14,496 bases of DNA from an uncultured Eubacteriales bacterium (GTDB taxonomy: Bacteria > Bacillota > Clostridia > Oscillospirales > Acutalibacteraceae): assembly GCA_948762645.1 (NCBI GenBank), contig CAQBRY010000028.1, forward strand, positions 4,200 through 18,695, in the 5' to 3' direction. Every line of letters starts with the position of its first letter. Position 1 is the first letter of the stretch. The notes under the pieces were generated by a model. It worked only from the letters and a program-made list of their open reading frames with translations, made no database searches and was not told where the DNA came from. Both the position numbers and the translations under genes were made by a program. Below are positions 8,007 through 14,496 of this stretch, piece after piece.

Positions 8007-8434
8007 CCTATACTACTTCCTTCTATTATTATTTCTCTTTCATTAAAACTTTCCAGTTTTTTTATAGTAATCTTTATTATATTATCGCATAAAGACTCTA
8101 TATTCAAATTTTCACTCCATTCTATTATTATTATACCTTTATTTAAATAATCAAAAAAACCAGTAGATTCAAAATCTTCTAAAGTTGTTATTCGATAAAT
8201 GTCAAAATGGTAGATATTAATATTATCTGATTCATACACATTCAAAATAGAAAATGTTGGGCTGCAAACCTCTTTTTCCAAACAAAAAAAATCAGCTATT
8301 CCACGAGTAAATACAGTTTTACCTGCACCCATTTCCCCATGAAAAGCTATAACTTCATTTCCTTTAAGACTTTGAGCTAATAAATTTCCTATATGCATCG
8401 TATCTTTTTCTGACTTACTTCTAAAGATTTTCAT
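8003..8434 (-). CDS. tsaE: tRNA t6A biosynthesis ATPase TsaE (YjeE)
   Basis: Small P-loop ATPase essential for the bacterial t6A reaction cycle together with TsaB and TsaD. 143 residues. Walker A GEMGAGKT is at 33-40, followed by the family's SPTFSILNVYE (58-68), YHFDIYRI and the IIIIEWSENL strand (101-110). ATG 8434 follows GGAGAAAGAAT, a good ribosome site. First gene of the four-gene unit; its stop overlaps the tsaB start. Confidence 0.95.
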   Translation of the reverse strand: MKIFRSKSEKDTMHIGNLLAQSLKGNEVIAFHGEMGAGKTVFTRGIADFFCLEKEVCSPTFSILNVYESDNINIYHFDIYRITTLEDFESTGFFDYLNKGIIIIEWSENLNIESLCDNIIKITIKKLESFNEREIIIEGSSIG

Positions 8435-8467
8435 ATTCTTTCTCCAAAAAACAAAAATTTCTTAGAT

Positions 8468-8476
8468 ATTATACCA
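8468..8476 (-). promoter_or_regulatory. Extended -10 promoter of tsaE-tsaB-rpiB-upp
   Basis: Minus strand reads TGGTATAAT, a TGn extended -10 with perfect TATAAT. The -35 position (TTTCAA, 17 nt upstream, inside the ATPase gene's last codons) is poor, as is usual for extended -10 promoters. The start would be near 8461, giving a leader of about 27 nt. Confidence 0.5.
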
Positions 8477-8479
8477 ATA

Positions 8480-9214
8480 CTATAAAATTTTTGAAAGGAA
8501 TTCTTTTACTCTTTCATTTTCACAGTTCTCAAAAATATTTTTTGGAGGGGCGTCTGCAATAATTTCTCCCTTATCCATAAAAAGTATTCTTGTAGCCATT
8601 TCCCTGGCAAAATTCATTTCATGGGTAACTACAAGCATTGTTATACCGTTTCTTGCAAGTTCCCCCATAACGTCTAAAACTTCCCCTATCATTTCAGGAT
8701 CAAGTGCAGACGTTGGTTCATCAAACAATATTACTTTAGGATTCATGGCAAGAGCTCTTACAATAGCTACTCTTTGTTTTTGTCCACCGGAAAGTTTAAT
8801 GGGATATTCATCCATTTTGTCAAGTAAATTTACTTTTATTAAAAGTCTTTTGGCTTCTTCCCTAGCCTCTTCTAAGGTTTTGACTTTAAGAAGTACCGGA
8901 GCCAAAATTATATTTTGAAGTATCGTGAGATGAGGAAACAAATTAAAATGCTGAAATACCATACCAATTTGTCTTCTTATTATGTCCATATTGCAAGACT
9001 TGTCCGTAATACATTTTCCTTCAAATATAATCTCGCCGCTAGTAGGTACGTCCAAACCATTTATACATCTTAAAAAAGTACTCTTTCCAGACCCCGACGG
9101 ACCAATTATAGCAATTTTATCTCCTTTATTAACTGTAACATTTATATTTTTTAAAACCTCAATAGTTTTACCGCCACTATTAAAATGTTTTGATAAATTT
9201 TTAACGGATATCAC
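8480..9214 (-). CDS. Polar amino-acid ABC transporter ATPase (GlnQ-like)
   Basis: ATP-binding subunit powering import of a polar amino acid, probably glutamine or a relative. In the longest frame (TTG at 9235), Walker A GPSGSGKST is at 45-53, Q-loop Gln95, signature LSGGQKQR at 148-155, Walker B VILFDEPTSALD at 168-179 and H-loop His205. These match the GlnQ/HisP/ArtP family. For the start I prefer GTG 9214, which leaves AGGAG 11 nt upstream and overlaps the permease gene by only 14 nt. TTG codons at 9235 and 9223 are alternatives. It pairs with the upstream fused binding-protein/permease. Confidence 0.93.
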   Translation of the reverse strand: MISVKNLSKHFNSGGKTIEVLKNINVTVNKGDKIAIIGPSGSGKSTFLRCINGLDVPTSGEIIFEGKCITDKSCNMDIIRRQIGMVFQHFNLFPHLTILQNIILAPVLLKVKTLEEAREEAKRLLIKVNLLDKMDEYPIKLSGGQKQRVAIVRALAMNPKVILFDEPTSALDPEMIGEVLDVMGELARNGITMLVVTHEMNFAREMATRILFMDKGEIIADAPPKNIFENCENERVKEFLSKIL

Positions 9215-10667
9215 TTCTACCAAGACTCCTTTCAAGTACAGACATCAAATAAGAAATCAGGTAAACTATAATAAAATATATTATAGCTGTAGACACAAGA
9301 GGTACAAACGGCTCATAAGTCTGACTTCTTATAATATCCCCCGCCCTAGATAAATCCACAATACCTATGAATCCCGCTACAGACGTCTCTTTTACAAGGG
9401 AAATAAATTCATTGCAAAGCGTAGGAATAATATTTTTAAATGCCTGAGGGAAAATAATTCTGTTCATAGTGGTTAATTCTGTAAGACCCAAAGATCTTCC
9501 GGCTTCAAATTGTCCCTTATCCACCGAAGATATACCTGCTCTAATAATTTCAGATACATAAGCTCCGGAATTTATCCCAAAAGCAAGCATTGCAACAATT
9601 ATTTTAGAAAGTCCTGTAGATCCCAAAATCAGATAATATATAATAAACATTTGTACAACGACCGGTGTACCACGAATCACGGCAATATATATATCAGCAA
9701 TAACATTCATGATTTTCATAAATAAATTTCTTGATTTTAAAATCTTAACCATAGAAATACATACGCCTATACTTATACCTATTAAAAGAGCTACAATTGT
9801 AATTTCAAAAGTGACCTTAAGACCTAATAAAATTTCTTTATATCTGTCCTTATAAATTAGATTATTATAAATTTGTCCCCACAGACCTACTTTTTCAGAC
9901 TGATTATTAATATTTTTATATTTATTTGTAATCTGATCAATAATACCGCCTTCTTTTAACTCCTGCAAAGAAGTATTTATAAATTCAAGAAATTCTTTGT
10001 CGCCCTTTGGAACTGCAATTCTATACTCTTCTTTAAATAAATGTCCATCTAAAATTTTAGTTTCAGGATTTTTTTCTGAGAGTTTAATAGCCGGAAAATT
10101 ATCAATAACCACAGCGTCTATTCTACCGTTGGATAAATCCAAAACGGCCTCCGAACCATTATTATACCTATTAACTTCACAATCTTTTAGGTTTGAAGTA
10201 CAATAGGTATCCCCCGTAGTACCCAAATGAACACCTATTTTCTTATTGTGTAAGTCTGTCCCCGACTTTATAGCACTATTTTCAGAAACTATTATGACTT
10301 GGTCAGCTTCAAAATAAGGATCAGAAAAGTCCATATTCTGAGTTTTTTCTTCGCTGTAACTCATGGCAGCAATAATAAAATCACATGTACCTCTACTTAT
10401 TTCTAATGGTAAAGCACTATATGACACATCGTTTATATTAATATCAACACCTAATTTTTTAGCAATTTCTCTCGCAATATCTAAATCTATACCTACAAAT
10501 TTATCACCTTCTTTATATTCAAAAGGCTCAAATTCAGCATTTGTAGATACATTTATGCTTCCTCTTAATTTAATATACTCTATTCTATTTGCAGAAAATA
10601 CATTATTGTCATTACTAAAAAACGCTAAAAATATAATCCAATATAATAAAAATATACTTTTTTTCAT
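9201..10667 (-). CDS. Fused amino-acid-binding protein and ABC permease (GlnP-like)
   Basis: One polypeptide of 488 residues holds a signal/anchor segment (about 1-26), a type-3 periplasmic-binding-protein domain (about 30-255; begins GSINVSTNAEFEPFEY, with FVGIDLDIAREIAKKLG) and a HisM-type permease domain (about 275-485). The permease contains the EAA loop (EAGRSLGLTELTTMNRIIFPQAF) that docks with the ATPase. The layout is that of lactococcal GlnP, but with one substrate-binding domain instead of two. Substrate is likely glutamine or another polar amino acid; the sequence alone does not settle this. ATG 10667 has AAAGGA 9 nt upstream. It is first in a two-gene unit with its ATPase. Confidence 0.93.
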   Translation of the reverse strand: MKKSIFLLYWIIFLAFFSNDNNVFSANRIEYIKLRGSINVSTNAEFEPFEYKEGDKFVGIDLDIAREIAKKLGVDININDVSYSALPLEISRGTCDFIIAAMSYSEEKTQNMDFSDPYFEADQVIIVSENSAIKSGTDLHNKKIGVHLGTTGDTYCTSNLKDCEVNRYNNGSEAVLDLSNGRIDAVVIDNFPAIKLSEKNPETKILDGHLFKEEYRIAVPKGDKEFLEFINTSLQELKEGGIIDQITNKYKNINNQSEKVGLWGQIYNNLIYKDRYKEILLGLKVTFEITIVALLIGISIGVCISMVKILKSRNLFMKIMNVIADIYIAVIRGTPVVVQMFIIYYLILGSTGLSKIIVAMLAFGINSGAYVSEIIRAGISSVDKGQFEAGRSLGLTELTTMNRIIFPQAFKNIIPTLCNEFISLVKETSVAGFIGIVDLSRAGDIIRSQTYEPFVPLVSTAIIYFIIVYLISYLMSVLERSLGRSDIR

Positions 10668-10709
10668 TAATAATTATCCTTTTTTTGTATAATTTATATG
10701 ATATATTAA

Positions 10710-10738
10710 ACAATACCAATTTTTTTTACATTTGTCAA
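10710..10738 (-). promoter_or_regulatory. Promoter of the amino-acid importer unit
   Basis: Minus-strand TTGACA (perfect, 10733-10738) and TATTGT (10710-10715) are 17 nt apart, with a predicted start about 35 nt before the ATG. No riboswitch-like structure fits in the short leader. Confidence 0.6.
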
Positions 10739-10761
10739 TAATCACTTAGATAAATTTTTTT

Positions 10762-10799
10762 CAAAAAAAATTACGTCCTAATTATACATTAAGACGTAA
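10762..10799 (-). terminator. Rho-independent terminator of the Clp-like gene
   Basis: On the minus strand TTACGTC and GACGTAA pair, and an inner TTAAT-type stem extends the hairpin after one C/A mismatch. A run of eight T follows directly. It sits 27 nt after the stop of the Clp-like gene and before the transporter promoter. Confidence 0.75.
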
Positions 10800-10825
10800 A
10801 TATTTACTACTTCAACAAAAGTCAA

Positions 10826-12637
10826 TCATATTATATTAAATTGAATTTCATTATCCACAACAACGCACTTTATTGTTTTAGACTTACTTACTTTCTTAGA
10901 AATAAACATATTTGATATCGGAATAGATATTTTATCCGTAATCTGCTTACATATGGATAACATACCAAGATAAATATCGTCGCTTTGCTTAGACAAAAAT
11001 TCTGCCACTTTATCATCAAATTCTACTTTAATTTTAAGTTTCTTTAGTTGATCAGACGTCTCTGCCAAACACTTACATGTTATATTTTTAATATCTTCAT
11101 CCGATAATTTTTTAAATATAAGTATATCATCTACTTTTCTACATAACCCATTATTAAACCTTCCTCTTACTCTCGAAATTACACTTTTTTCTATATTATT
11201 GCTCTCACCATCAATTATAGCATCTTCACCTATATTAGTTGTCATAATAATAATAGTATTCGTAAAATCTATTCTTCTTCCATCCAAACTTAACATATAC
11301 CCTTTTTCTAATATACTTGTAATTATGTCAATAACTTCAGGACAAGCTTTTTCAATTTTGTCAAACACAACCACAGAATATGGTTTTTTCCATATCCTAT
11401 CACAGATAGCTACTCTTGAACCATTTAACCTAGCACCAGTAAAATCAGATATAGAGCTTTTATCTTTATAATAAGACATATCTACTTCAACTATACTTCC
11501 AACCTCTTTACCTAGTAAATCACAAAGTAAAGTTTTTCCAACTCCAGATGGTCCGGAGAATATAAAAGAAGCTCTAGGCTTATTAGGATCACTTATTCCA
11601 AGTCTACTTTTTATCACAGCATCACATACTTTACTTACTACTGAATCTTGTCCAATTATAGATGACTTTATTTTTTCAAACTTTTCATTCAATTTATCCA
11701 AAAAATTTTCATCAAAGTCGTCCAAAGGTATACATGTTTCGTTGGAGACAACCACTTTTATATCTCTTTCCGTTACAATTCTTTCTTCTGATCTCCTAGA
11801 AACCAATTTAACAGCAGATCTCATAACATCTATAGCTTTATCCGGGAAATTTTTATTTCTCATATGTCTATCAGCAAGGTCAATAGTAGCTATAATTGCC
11901 TCATTAGATATCCTTACACCATTATCTTTCTCTAATTTCGGAGATATACCAGCTAGTATCTTAAGTGACTCTTCTAATGAAGGTTCTTCAATATCTACTT
12001 TATCAAATCTGCGTGCCAATGCAGGGTCCTTGGAAACATAATTAAACTCAGTAGTTGTTGTCGCAGCTATTACCTTGACCCCACCTCTCTCAAGATACAT
12101 TTTAAATAGGTCCCCAGCCTTACACTGTACAATCTGATGAAATTCATCTATAAATAAAATAATATCCTTATCATTTTTTGCGTTATCAAAAAGAGCCCTT
12201 ATCCTGGAAACAGGATTTCCACCACCATAAGACTTGCCTGCAATTAAGTTAACCATATTGACCTTTATAATTTTTTTATTTTTAAATTCTTCCGGAACTT
12301 CTCCTCTGGCAACTTTAACAGCCAAACCTTCAACTAAAGCTGTTTTTCCTACTCCGGCATCACCAACTACACAAGGATTTCCTTTTCCATCTCTAGTAAG
12401 AATATCAATTACCTCGTTTATTTTCTCATCCCTGCCAATTGCTTCTGAAAGCTCACCATCTCTGGCCTTCTCAGTTAGGTCTTCACAATACTGACTCATA
12501 ACAGAATATGTATCCGCATCCAAATACCCTGTAGCTTCCATAAAATTGCTCAGCGGTTTAAACATTAAAGTGAAAATGCCACTAATAATGGTTGAAACAA
12601 AGGCGTTTACTACAATTTGTGTAAAATCTTTATTCAT
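10826..12637 (-). CDS. Membrane-anchored Clp/Hsp100-like double AAA+ ATPase with degenerate second module
   Basis: 603 residues related to ClpA/ClpB/ClpC. In place of the Clp N-domain there is one hydrophobic segment (about 9-27) and a short linker. D1 is complete: IGRDEKINEVIDIL, Walker A GDAGVGKT (92-99), Walker B IILFIDE (159-165), ALARRF with arginine finger (207-211). It lacks the middle domain and has a shortened stretch after Walker B. D2 keeps IGQD (328-331), Walker A GPSGVGKT (362-369) and Arg500. It departs from the family elsewhere: Walker B reads VVVFDKIEKA, with Lys427 for the catalytic Glu; the GYVG pore loop is GARL; the sensor-2 GAR is GML; and no IGF/VGF-type ClpP loop is visible. 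I infer an ATPase tethered to the inner membrane face, driven by D1, not a ClpP partner. ATG 12637 has AGGAGA 7 nt upstream. Confidence 0.88.
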   Translation of the reverse strand: MNKDFTQIVVNAFVSTIISGIFTLMFKPLSNFMEATGYLDADTYSVMSQYCEDLTEKARDGELSEAIGRDEKINEVIDILTRDGKGNPCVVGDAGVGKTALVEGLAVKVARGEVPEEFKNKKIIKVNMVNLIAGKSYGGGNPVSRIRALFDNAKNDKDIILFIDEFHQIVQCKAGDLFKMYLERGGVKVIAATTTTEFNYVSKDPALARRFDKVDIEEPSLEESLKILAGISPKLEKDNGVRISNEAIIATIDLADRHMRNKNFPDKAIDVMRSAVKLVSRRSEERIVTERDIKVVVSNETCIPLDDFDENFLDKLNEKFEKIKSSIIGQDSVVSKVCDAVIKSRLGISDPNKPRASFIFSGPSGVGKTLLCDLLGKEVGSIVEVDMSYYKDKSSISDFTGARLNGSRVAICDRIWKKPYSVVVFDKIEKACPEVIDIITSILEKGYMLSLDGRRIDFTNTIIIMTTNIGEDAIIDGESNNIEKSVISRVRGRFNNGLCRKVDDILIFKKLSDEDIKNITCKCLAETSDQLKKLKIKVEFDDKVAEFLSKQSDDIYLGMLSICKQITDKISIPISNMFISKKVSKSKTIKCVVVDNEIQFNII

Positions 12638-12674
12638 TTATCTCTCTCCTACAAACTATAATATAAAATATATC

Positions 12675-12699
12675 ATCATAAAATATATTATCATAAAAT
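12675..12699. repeat. Two 10-bp direct repeats at the Clp-like promoter
   Basis: ATCATAAAAT occurs at 12675-12684 and again at 12690-12699, a 15-bp period. The copies flank the predicted minus-strand -10 box. They may bind a regulator, but in such AT-rich DNA chance repetition is possible. Confidence 0.4.
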
Positions 12700-12713
12700 T
12701 AAAATTAAATCAA
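12685..12713 (-). promoter_or_regulatory. Possible promoter of the Clp-like gene
   Basis: Minus-strand TTGATT (12708-12713) and TAATAT (12685-12690) are 17 nt apart; predicted start about 40 nt before the ATG. Moderate match only. The rest of the 12638-12894 divergent gap is very AT-rich with nothing else convincing. Confidence 0.35.
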
Positions 12714-12894
12714 CTTGTTTTTAAATAATATTTAATAAATCAGCATCTTTAATTCGTAAATATAACATTATAAAATTATTATACTAAATAAAAAATTATA
12801 GTCTATTATAATTTAAGTCATTAAATATAGTAATCACATCTTAATAAGAAAAATGTATATTAAATATATAAGCCATTTTAGGGTGTGTTTTATA

Positions 12895-13548
12895 TTGAAT
12901 AAATTTATAAATCGTAAAAGAAAGATAAGACTGCTAACATTTCTAACCTCAATATTAATATTTATTGTATTATTAGACTTTCATTTAAGACCAATAATAA
13001 AGTCTATGGCAGAAAGTAAAACTCACACAATATCAAATGATGCAATAGATGATGCTGTTTTAAAGGAACTGTCTGAAAATAATGTGAAATATTCTAGTCT
13101 CGTACATATAGACAAAGCAGAAGACGGAAGTATATCTTCAATAGTAACAGATACCCAGACAATAAATAGTCTAAAATCAAAAATAGCAACAGCAATACAA
13201 AATAATTTATCTAAAATAGACTTAACTCAAATAGAAGTACCAATTGGTACATTAATTGGTACAGACCTTTTAAACGGACGAGGACCAGTAATAAAACTGA
13301 AAGTTTCTATTTCCGGAAGTTCCTGCGTAGAATTTACAAGTAAATTTTGTGAAGCGGGAATTAATCAAACTAAGCACCAAATATATTTAGACATAAACAC
13401 AAAAATAAATTTACTGGTTCCAGGCTATCCGACATCTACAGACATACATACAAATATGATTATAGCTGAAATGATAGTAGTTGGTAAAGTACCCAGAGTA
13501 TACTCGACTAATGATAAACATGAATGTTTTAACATATTAGATCAATGA
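12895..13548 (+). CDS. yunB: Sporulation protein YunB
   Basis: Endospore-formation protein; in Bacillus subtilis it is made in the mother cell under sigma-E and its loss impairs sporulation. One N-terminal transmembrane helix (LLTFLTSILIFIVLLDF) is followed by an extracytoplasmic domain. The family's most conserved parts are clear: IEVPIGTLIGTDLLNGRGPVI, SKFCEAGINQTKHQIYLDI and the EMIVVGKVPRVY end. Start chosen is TTG 12895, with AGGGTG 9 nt upstream, giving 217 residues; the in-frame ATG 12853 has no ribosome site. B. subtilis YunB is somewhat longer. It is divergent from the Clp-like gene and convergent with the XRE gene, with stops 2 nt apart. No convincing sigma-E promoter was found. Confidence 0.9.
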   Translation: MNKFINRKRKIRLLTFLTSILIFIVLLDFHLRPIIKSMAESKTHTISNDAIDDAVLKELSENNVKYSSLVHIDKAEDGSISSIVTDTQTINSLKSKIATAIQNNLSKIDLTQIEVPIGTLIGTDLLNGRGPVIKLKVSISGSSCVEFTSKFCEAGINQTKHQIYLDINTKINLLVPGYPTSTDIHTNMIIAEMIVVGKVPRVYSTNDKHECFNILDQ

Positions 13549-13550
13549 TT

Positions 13551-13958
13551 TTATAATCTATATTCATTATAAAAATCAGATATCGAAACAGCCATAGCAA
13601 CTTTAAGAGCAGATATGATCTTAGATTTTTCCATTTCATTTATAGGTTTACCATTAAACATCAGACTATTTTGTTTTTCTAAAAAATTTATAAAGTCTGA
13701 TATAATTACGTCCACTTCTAAATTATTGGTAGAATATATATTTTTGTTTATACCTAAAAGATAATCTACACTTGTGTTTAATGCTAAACATAATTTTGAA
13801 AGAGTGTCATTATCAGGTTCTCTACGACCTTGTTCGTACATCCCCACAGTTGACGCAGAAATATTCAATTGTCCGGCAAGTTGAGCTTGTGTCAGACCAG
13901 CTCTTAGTCTCAAAGATTTTAGTTTATTTCCAAAAATATTACTAGATATAATGATCAC
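13551..13958 (-). CDS. XRE/Cro-CI family transcriptional repressor
   Basis: DNA-binding regulator of about 135 residues. The helix-turn-helix is typical: LKSLRLRAGLTQAQLAGQLNISASTVGMYEQGRREPDNDTL (split as LKSLRLRAGLTQ / LNISASTVGMYEQGRREP), ending LNTSVDYLLG. The C-terminal 70 residues are a helical, probably dimerising tail with no protease motif. GTG 13958 has AGTAGG 6 nt upstream; a TTG-free longer frame from ATG 14003 lacks a ribosome site and would add a hydrophobic lead not seen in the family. Three matching palindromes in the divergent control region suggest that it represses itself and the right-edge gene. Confidence 0.88.
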   Translation of the reverse strand: MIIISSNIFGNKLKSLRLRAGLTQAQLAGQLNISASTVGMYEQGRREPDNDTLSKLCLALNTSVDYLLGINKNIYSTNNLEVDVIISDFINFLEKQNSLMFNGKPINEMEKSKIISALKVAMAVSISDFYNEYRL

Positions 13959-14057
13959 TCCAGACCTACTAAACAATGTAAATACTATTTCTTTATACAC
14001 CATTTTTAGTAATAATAATATAAAATTTTATAGAAGTAATTATTATATTTTTGTATT

Positions 14058-14063
14058 ATTATA
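14058..14063 (-). promoter_or_regulatory. -10 box of the XRE gene
   Basis: Perfect TATAAT on the minus strand; the -35 region (TATCAC, 17 nt upstream) is poor. The start would be near 14051. Operator O1 fills the space between the -10 and -35 positions, as expected for autorepression. Confidence 0.5.
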
Positions 14064-14069
14064 CTTTTC

Positions 14070-14082
14070 ACACAATTCGTGT
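14070..14082. promoter_or_regulatory. Operator O1 (palindrome, leftward promoter)
   Basis: Minus strand ACACGAATTGTGT; the full palindrome extends to 14068-14084 with perfect 6-bp arms TCACAC and GTGTGA. It lies upstream of the XRE -10 box. Confidence 0.6.
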
Positions 14083-14158
14083 GATAACCCAAATTGTTTT
14101 TTATGCACTAATATCCATTTCCCTATATATTATTTTAGTATCAAAGATAAATCAGCTA

Positions 14159-14187
14159 TTGACTAACTGTTGTCAATATGTTAGTAT
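14159..14187 (+). promoter_or_regulatory. Rightward promoter of the right-edge gene
   Basis: TTGACT (14159-14164) and TAGTAT (14182-14187) are 17 nt apart, giving a start near 14194, which falls inside operator O2. The leader to the TTG start would be about 100 nt. Confidence 0.5.
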
Positions 14188-14190
14188 GTT

Positions 14191-14203
14191 TGTCGAATTG
14201 TGT
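14191..14203. promoter_or_regulatory. Operator O2 (imperfect, at the rightward start point)
   Basis: TGTCGAATTGTGT matches O1 (read on the minus strand) at 10 of 13 positions; only the first three bases differ, so one half-site is degenerate. Confidence 0.5.
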
Positions 14204-14263
14204 ATATTAGCTACATTAATTTTGTCTTTAGATAAAATTAATGATTTATTTTCACATTTTTCT

Positions 14264-14276
14264 ACACGTATCGTGT
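14264..14276. promoter_or_regulatory. Operator O3 (palindrome next to ribosome site)
   Basis: ACACGTATCGTGT, inside a perfect 15-bp palindrome 14263-14277 (arms TACACG and CGTGTA around TAT). It differs from O1 at two positions and ends 2 nt before the AGGAGG of the right-edge gene. Confidence 0.6.
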
Positions 14277-14291
14277 ATTAGGAGGTTTGAG

Positions 14292-14496
14292 TTGTATTAT
14301 AAAATTTTGTCTAATCAATATATAAAAGAGTCAAATATCATAAAACAGCACATAAAAAACCTTAAGACGGAATACAAAAAACAACAATCAGAAAATTTAC
14401 ATCTAACATATAGAATTAAGACCCTATATGGCATGTACTTAGACTTAAAACATACAGCCGAGTACTTACAAAGAAAAAGTGAGGTAATGATTAAAC
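14292..14496 (+). CDS. Unrecognised helical protein, 3' end cut off
   Basis: A frame from TTG 14292 stays open for 68 codons to the window edge. AGGAGG at 14280-14285 with 6 nt spacing is one of the best ribosome sites in the window, which is the main reason for calling it. The visible part is charged and rich in Lys, Gln, Leu and Tyr (for example KQHIKNLKTEYKKQQSEN, then YGMYLDLKHTAEYLQRK). It should be almost wholly helical, possibly coiled coil. No signal peptide, membrane segment or known motif. Small helical proteins beside XRE repressors are common in integrated elements, but no integrase or attachment site is visible here. Function unknown. Confidence 0.7.
   Translation, partial: MYYKILSNQYIKESNIIKQHIKNLKTEYKKQQSENLHLTYRIKTLYGMYLDLKHTAEYLQRKSEVMIK

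Larger units (their letters stand above)
13959..14291. promoter_or_regulatory. Divergent control region between the XRE gene and the right-edge gene
   Basis: About 330 nt with no convincing gene. It holds a predicted leftward promoter (TATAAT on the minus strand at 14058-14063), a rightward promoter and three related 13-bp palindromic sites, listed separately. A 76-codon plus-strand frame from TTG 14051 crosses it but lacks a ribosome site and contains both promoter elements, so it is not called a gene. Confidence 0.6.

Noticed and set aside
12546..12728. Plus-strand frame with IKYIIIK repeats
   Set aside because: It overlaps the Clp-like 5' end and simple AT-rich repeats; the composition is that of translated intergenic sequence.
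12817..12844. Possible sigma-E promoter for yunB (GTCATTA then CATCTTAA)
   Set aside because: The spacing is about 12 nt instead of 13-15, and the -10 matches only about half of the consensus; not reported as a feature.
14051..14281. 76-codon plus-strand frame with two hydrophobic stretches, ending just before AGGAGG
   Set aside because: TTG start with no ribosome site; it begins at the predicted XRE start point, and its frame contains the rightward promoter and all three operators.
1..14496. CRISPR array, insertion sequence, tRNA or rRNA genes
   Set aside because: No regularly spaced repeats, transposase motifs or recognisable tRNA/rRNA sequence were found by reading both strands.

Overview
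The window is AT-rich chromosomal DNA (about 70% A+T by eye) with strong AGGAGG-type ribosome sites, frequent TTG/GTG starts, a GatCAB amidotransferase next to AspRS, a fused binding-protein/permease amino-acid transporter and the endospore protein YunB. Together these point to a spore-forming, low-GC Firmicute, most likely a member of Clostridia. I cannot name the species. Nearly all genes lie on the minus strand; only yunB and the truncated gene at the right edge are on the plus strand.

Layout, left to right. (1) 1-3360: aspS-gatC-gatA, read leftwards and cut at the left edge inside gatA. This is a translation unit charging Asp and correcting misacylated Asp-tRNAAsn/Glu-tRNAGln. It has its own promoter and a perfect hairpin/palindrome at the predicted mRNA start. 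(2) 3535-4260: an orphan 188-aa coiled-coil protein with its own promoter and terminator. (3) 4257-6125: a lone membrane nucleotide-sugar 4,6-dehydratase of the CapD/PglF type. (4) 6193-8476: tsaE-tsaB-rpiB-upp, a tightly packed unit joining tRNA t6A modification with pentose-phosphate and uracil-salvage enzymes, behind an extended -10 promoter. (5) 8480-10740: a polar amino-acid ABC importer, with the binding protein fused to the permease, followed by its ATPase. (6) 10762-12637: an unusual membrane-anchored Clp/Hsp100-like double AAA+ protein whose second ATPase module has lost several catalytic and substrate-contact residues. (7) 12895-13548: yunB, divergent from the Clp-like gene. (8) 13551-14496: an XRE-family repressor, a divergent control region with three copies of a 13-bp palindromic operator, and the start of the gene it probably controls.

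Most of the window is ordinary housekeeping. The parts that deserve attention are the degenerate membrane-tethered Hsp100, the compact three-operator switch between the XRE gene and the right-edge gene, the palindrome at the aspS transcription start, and the orphan coiled-coil gene. Gene functions rest on motifs read by eye; promoters and operators are predictions.
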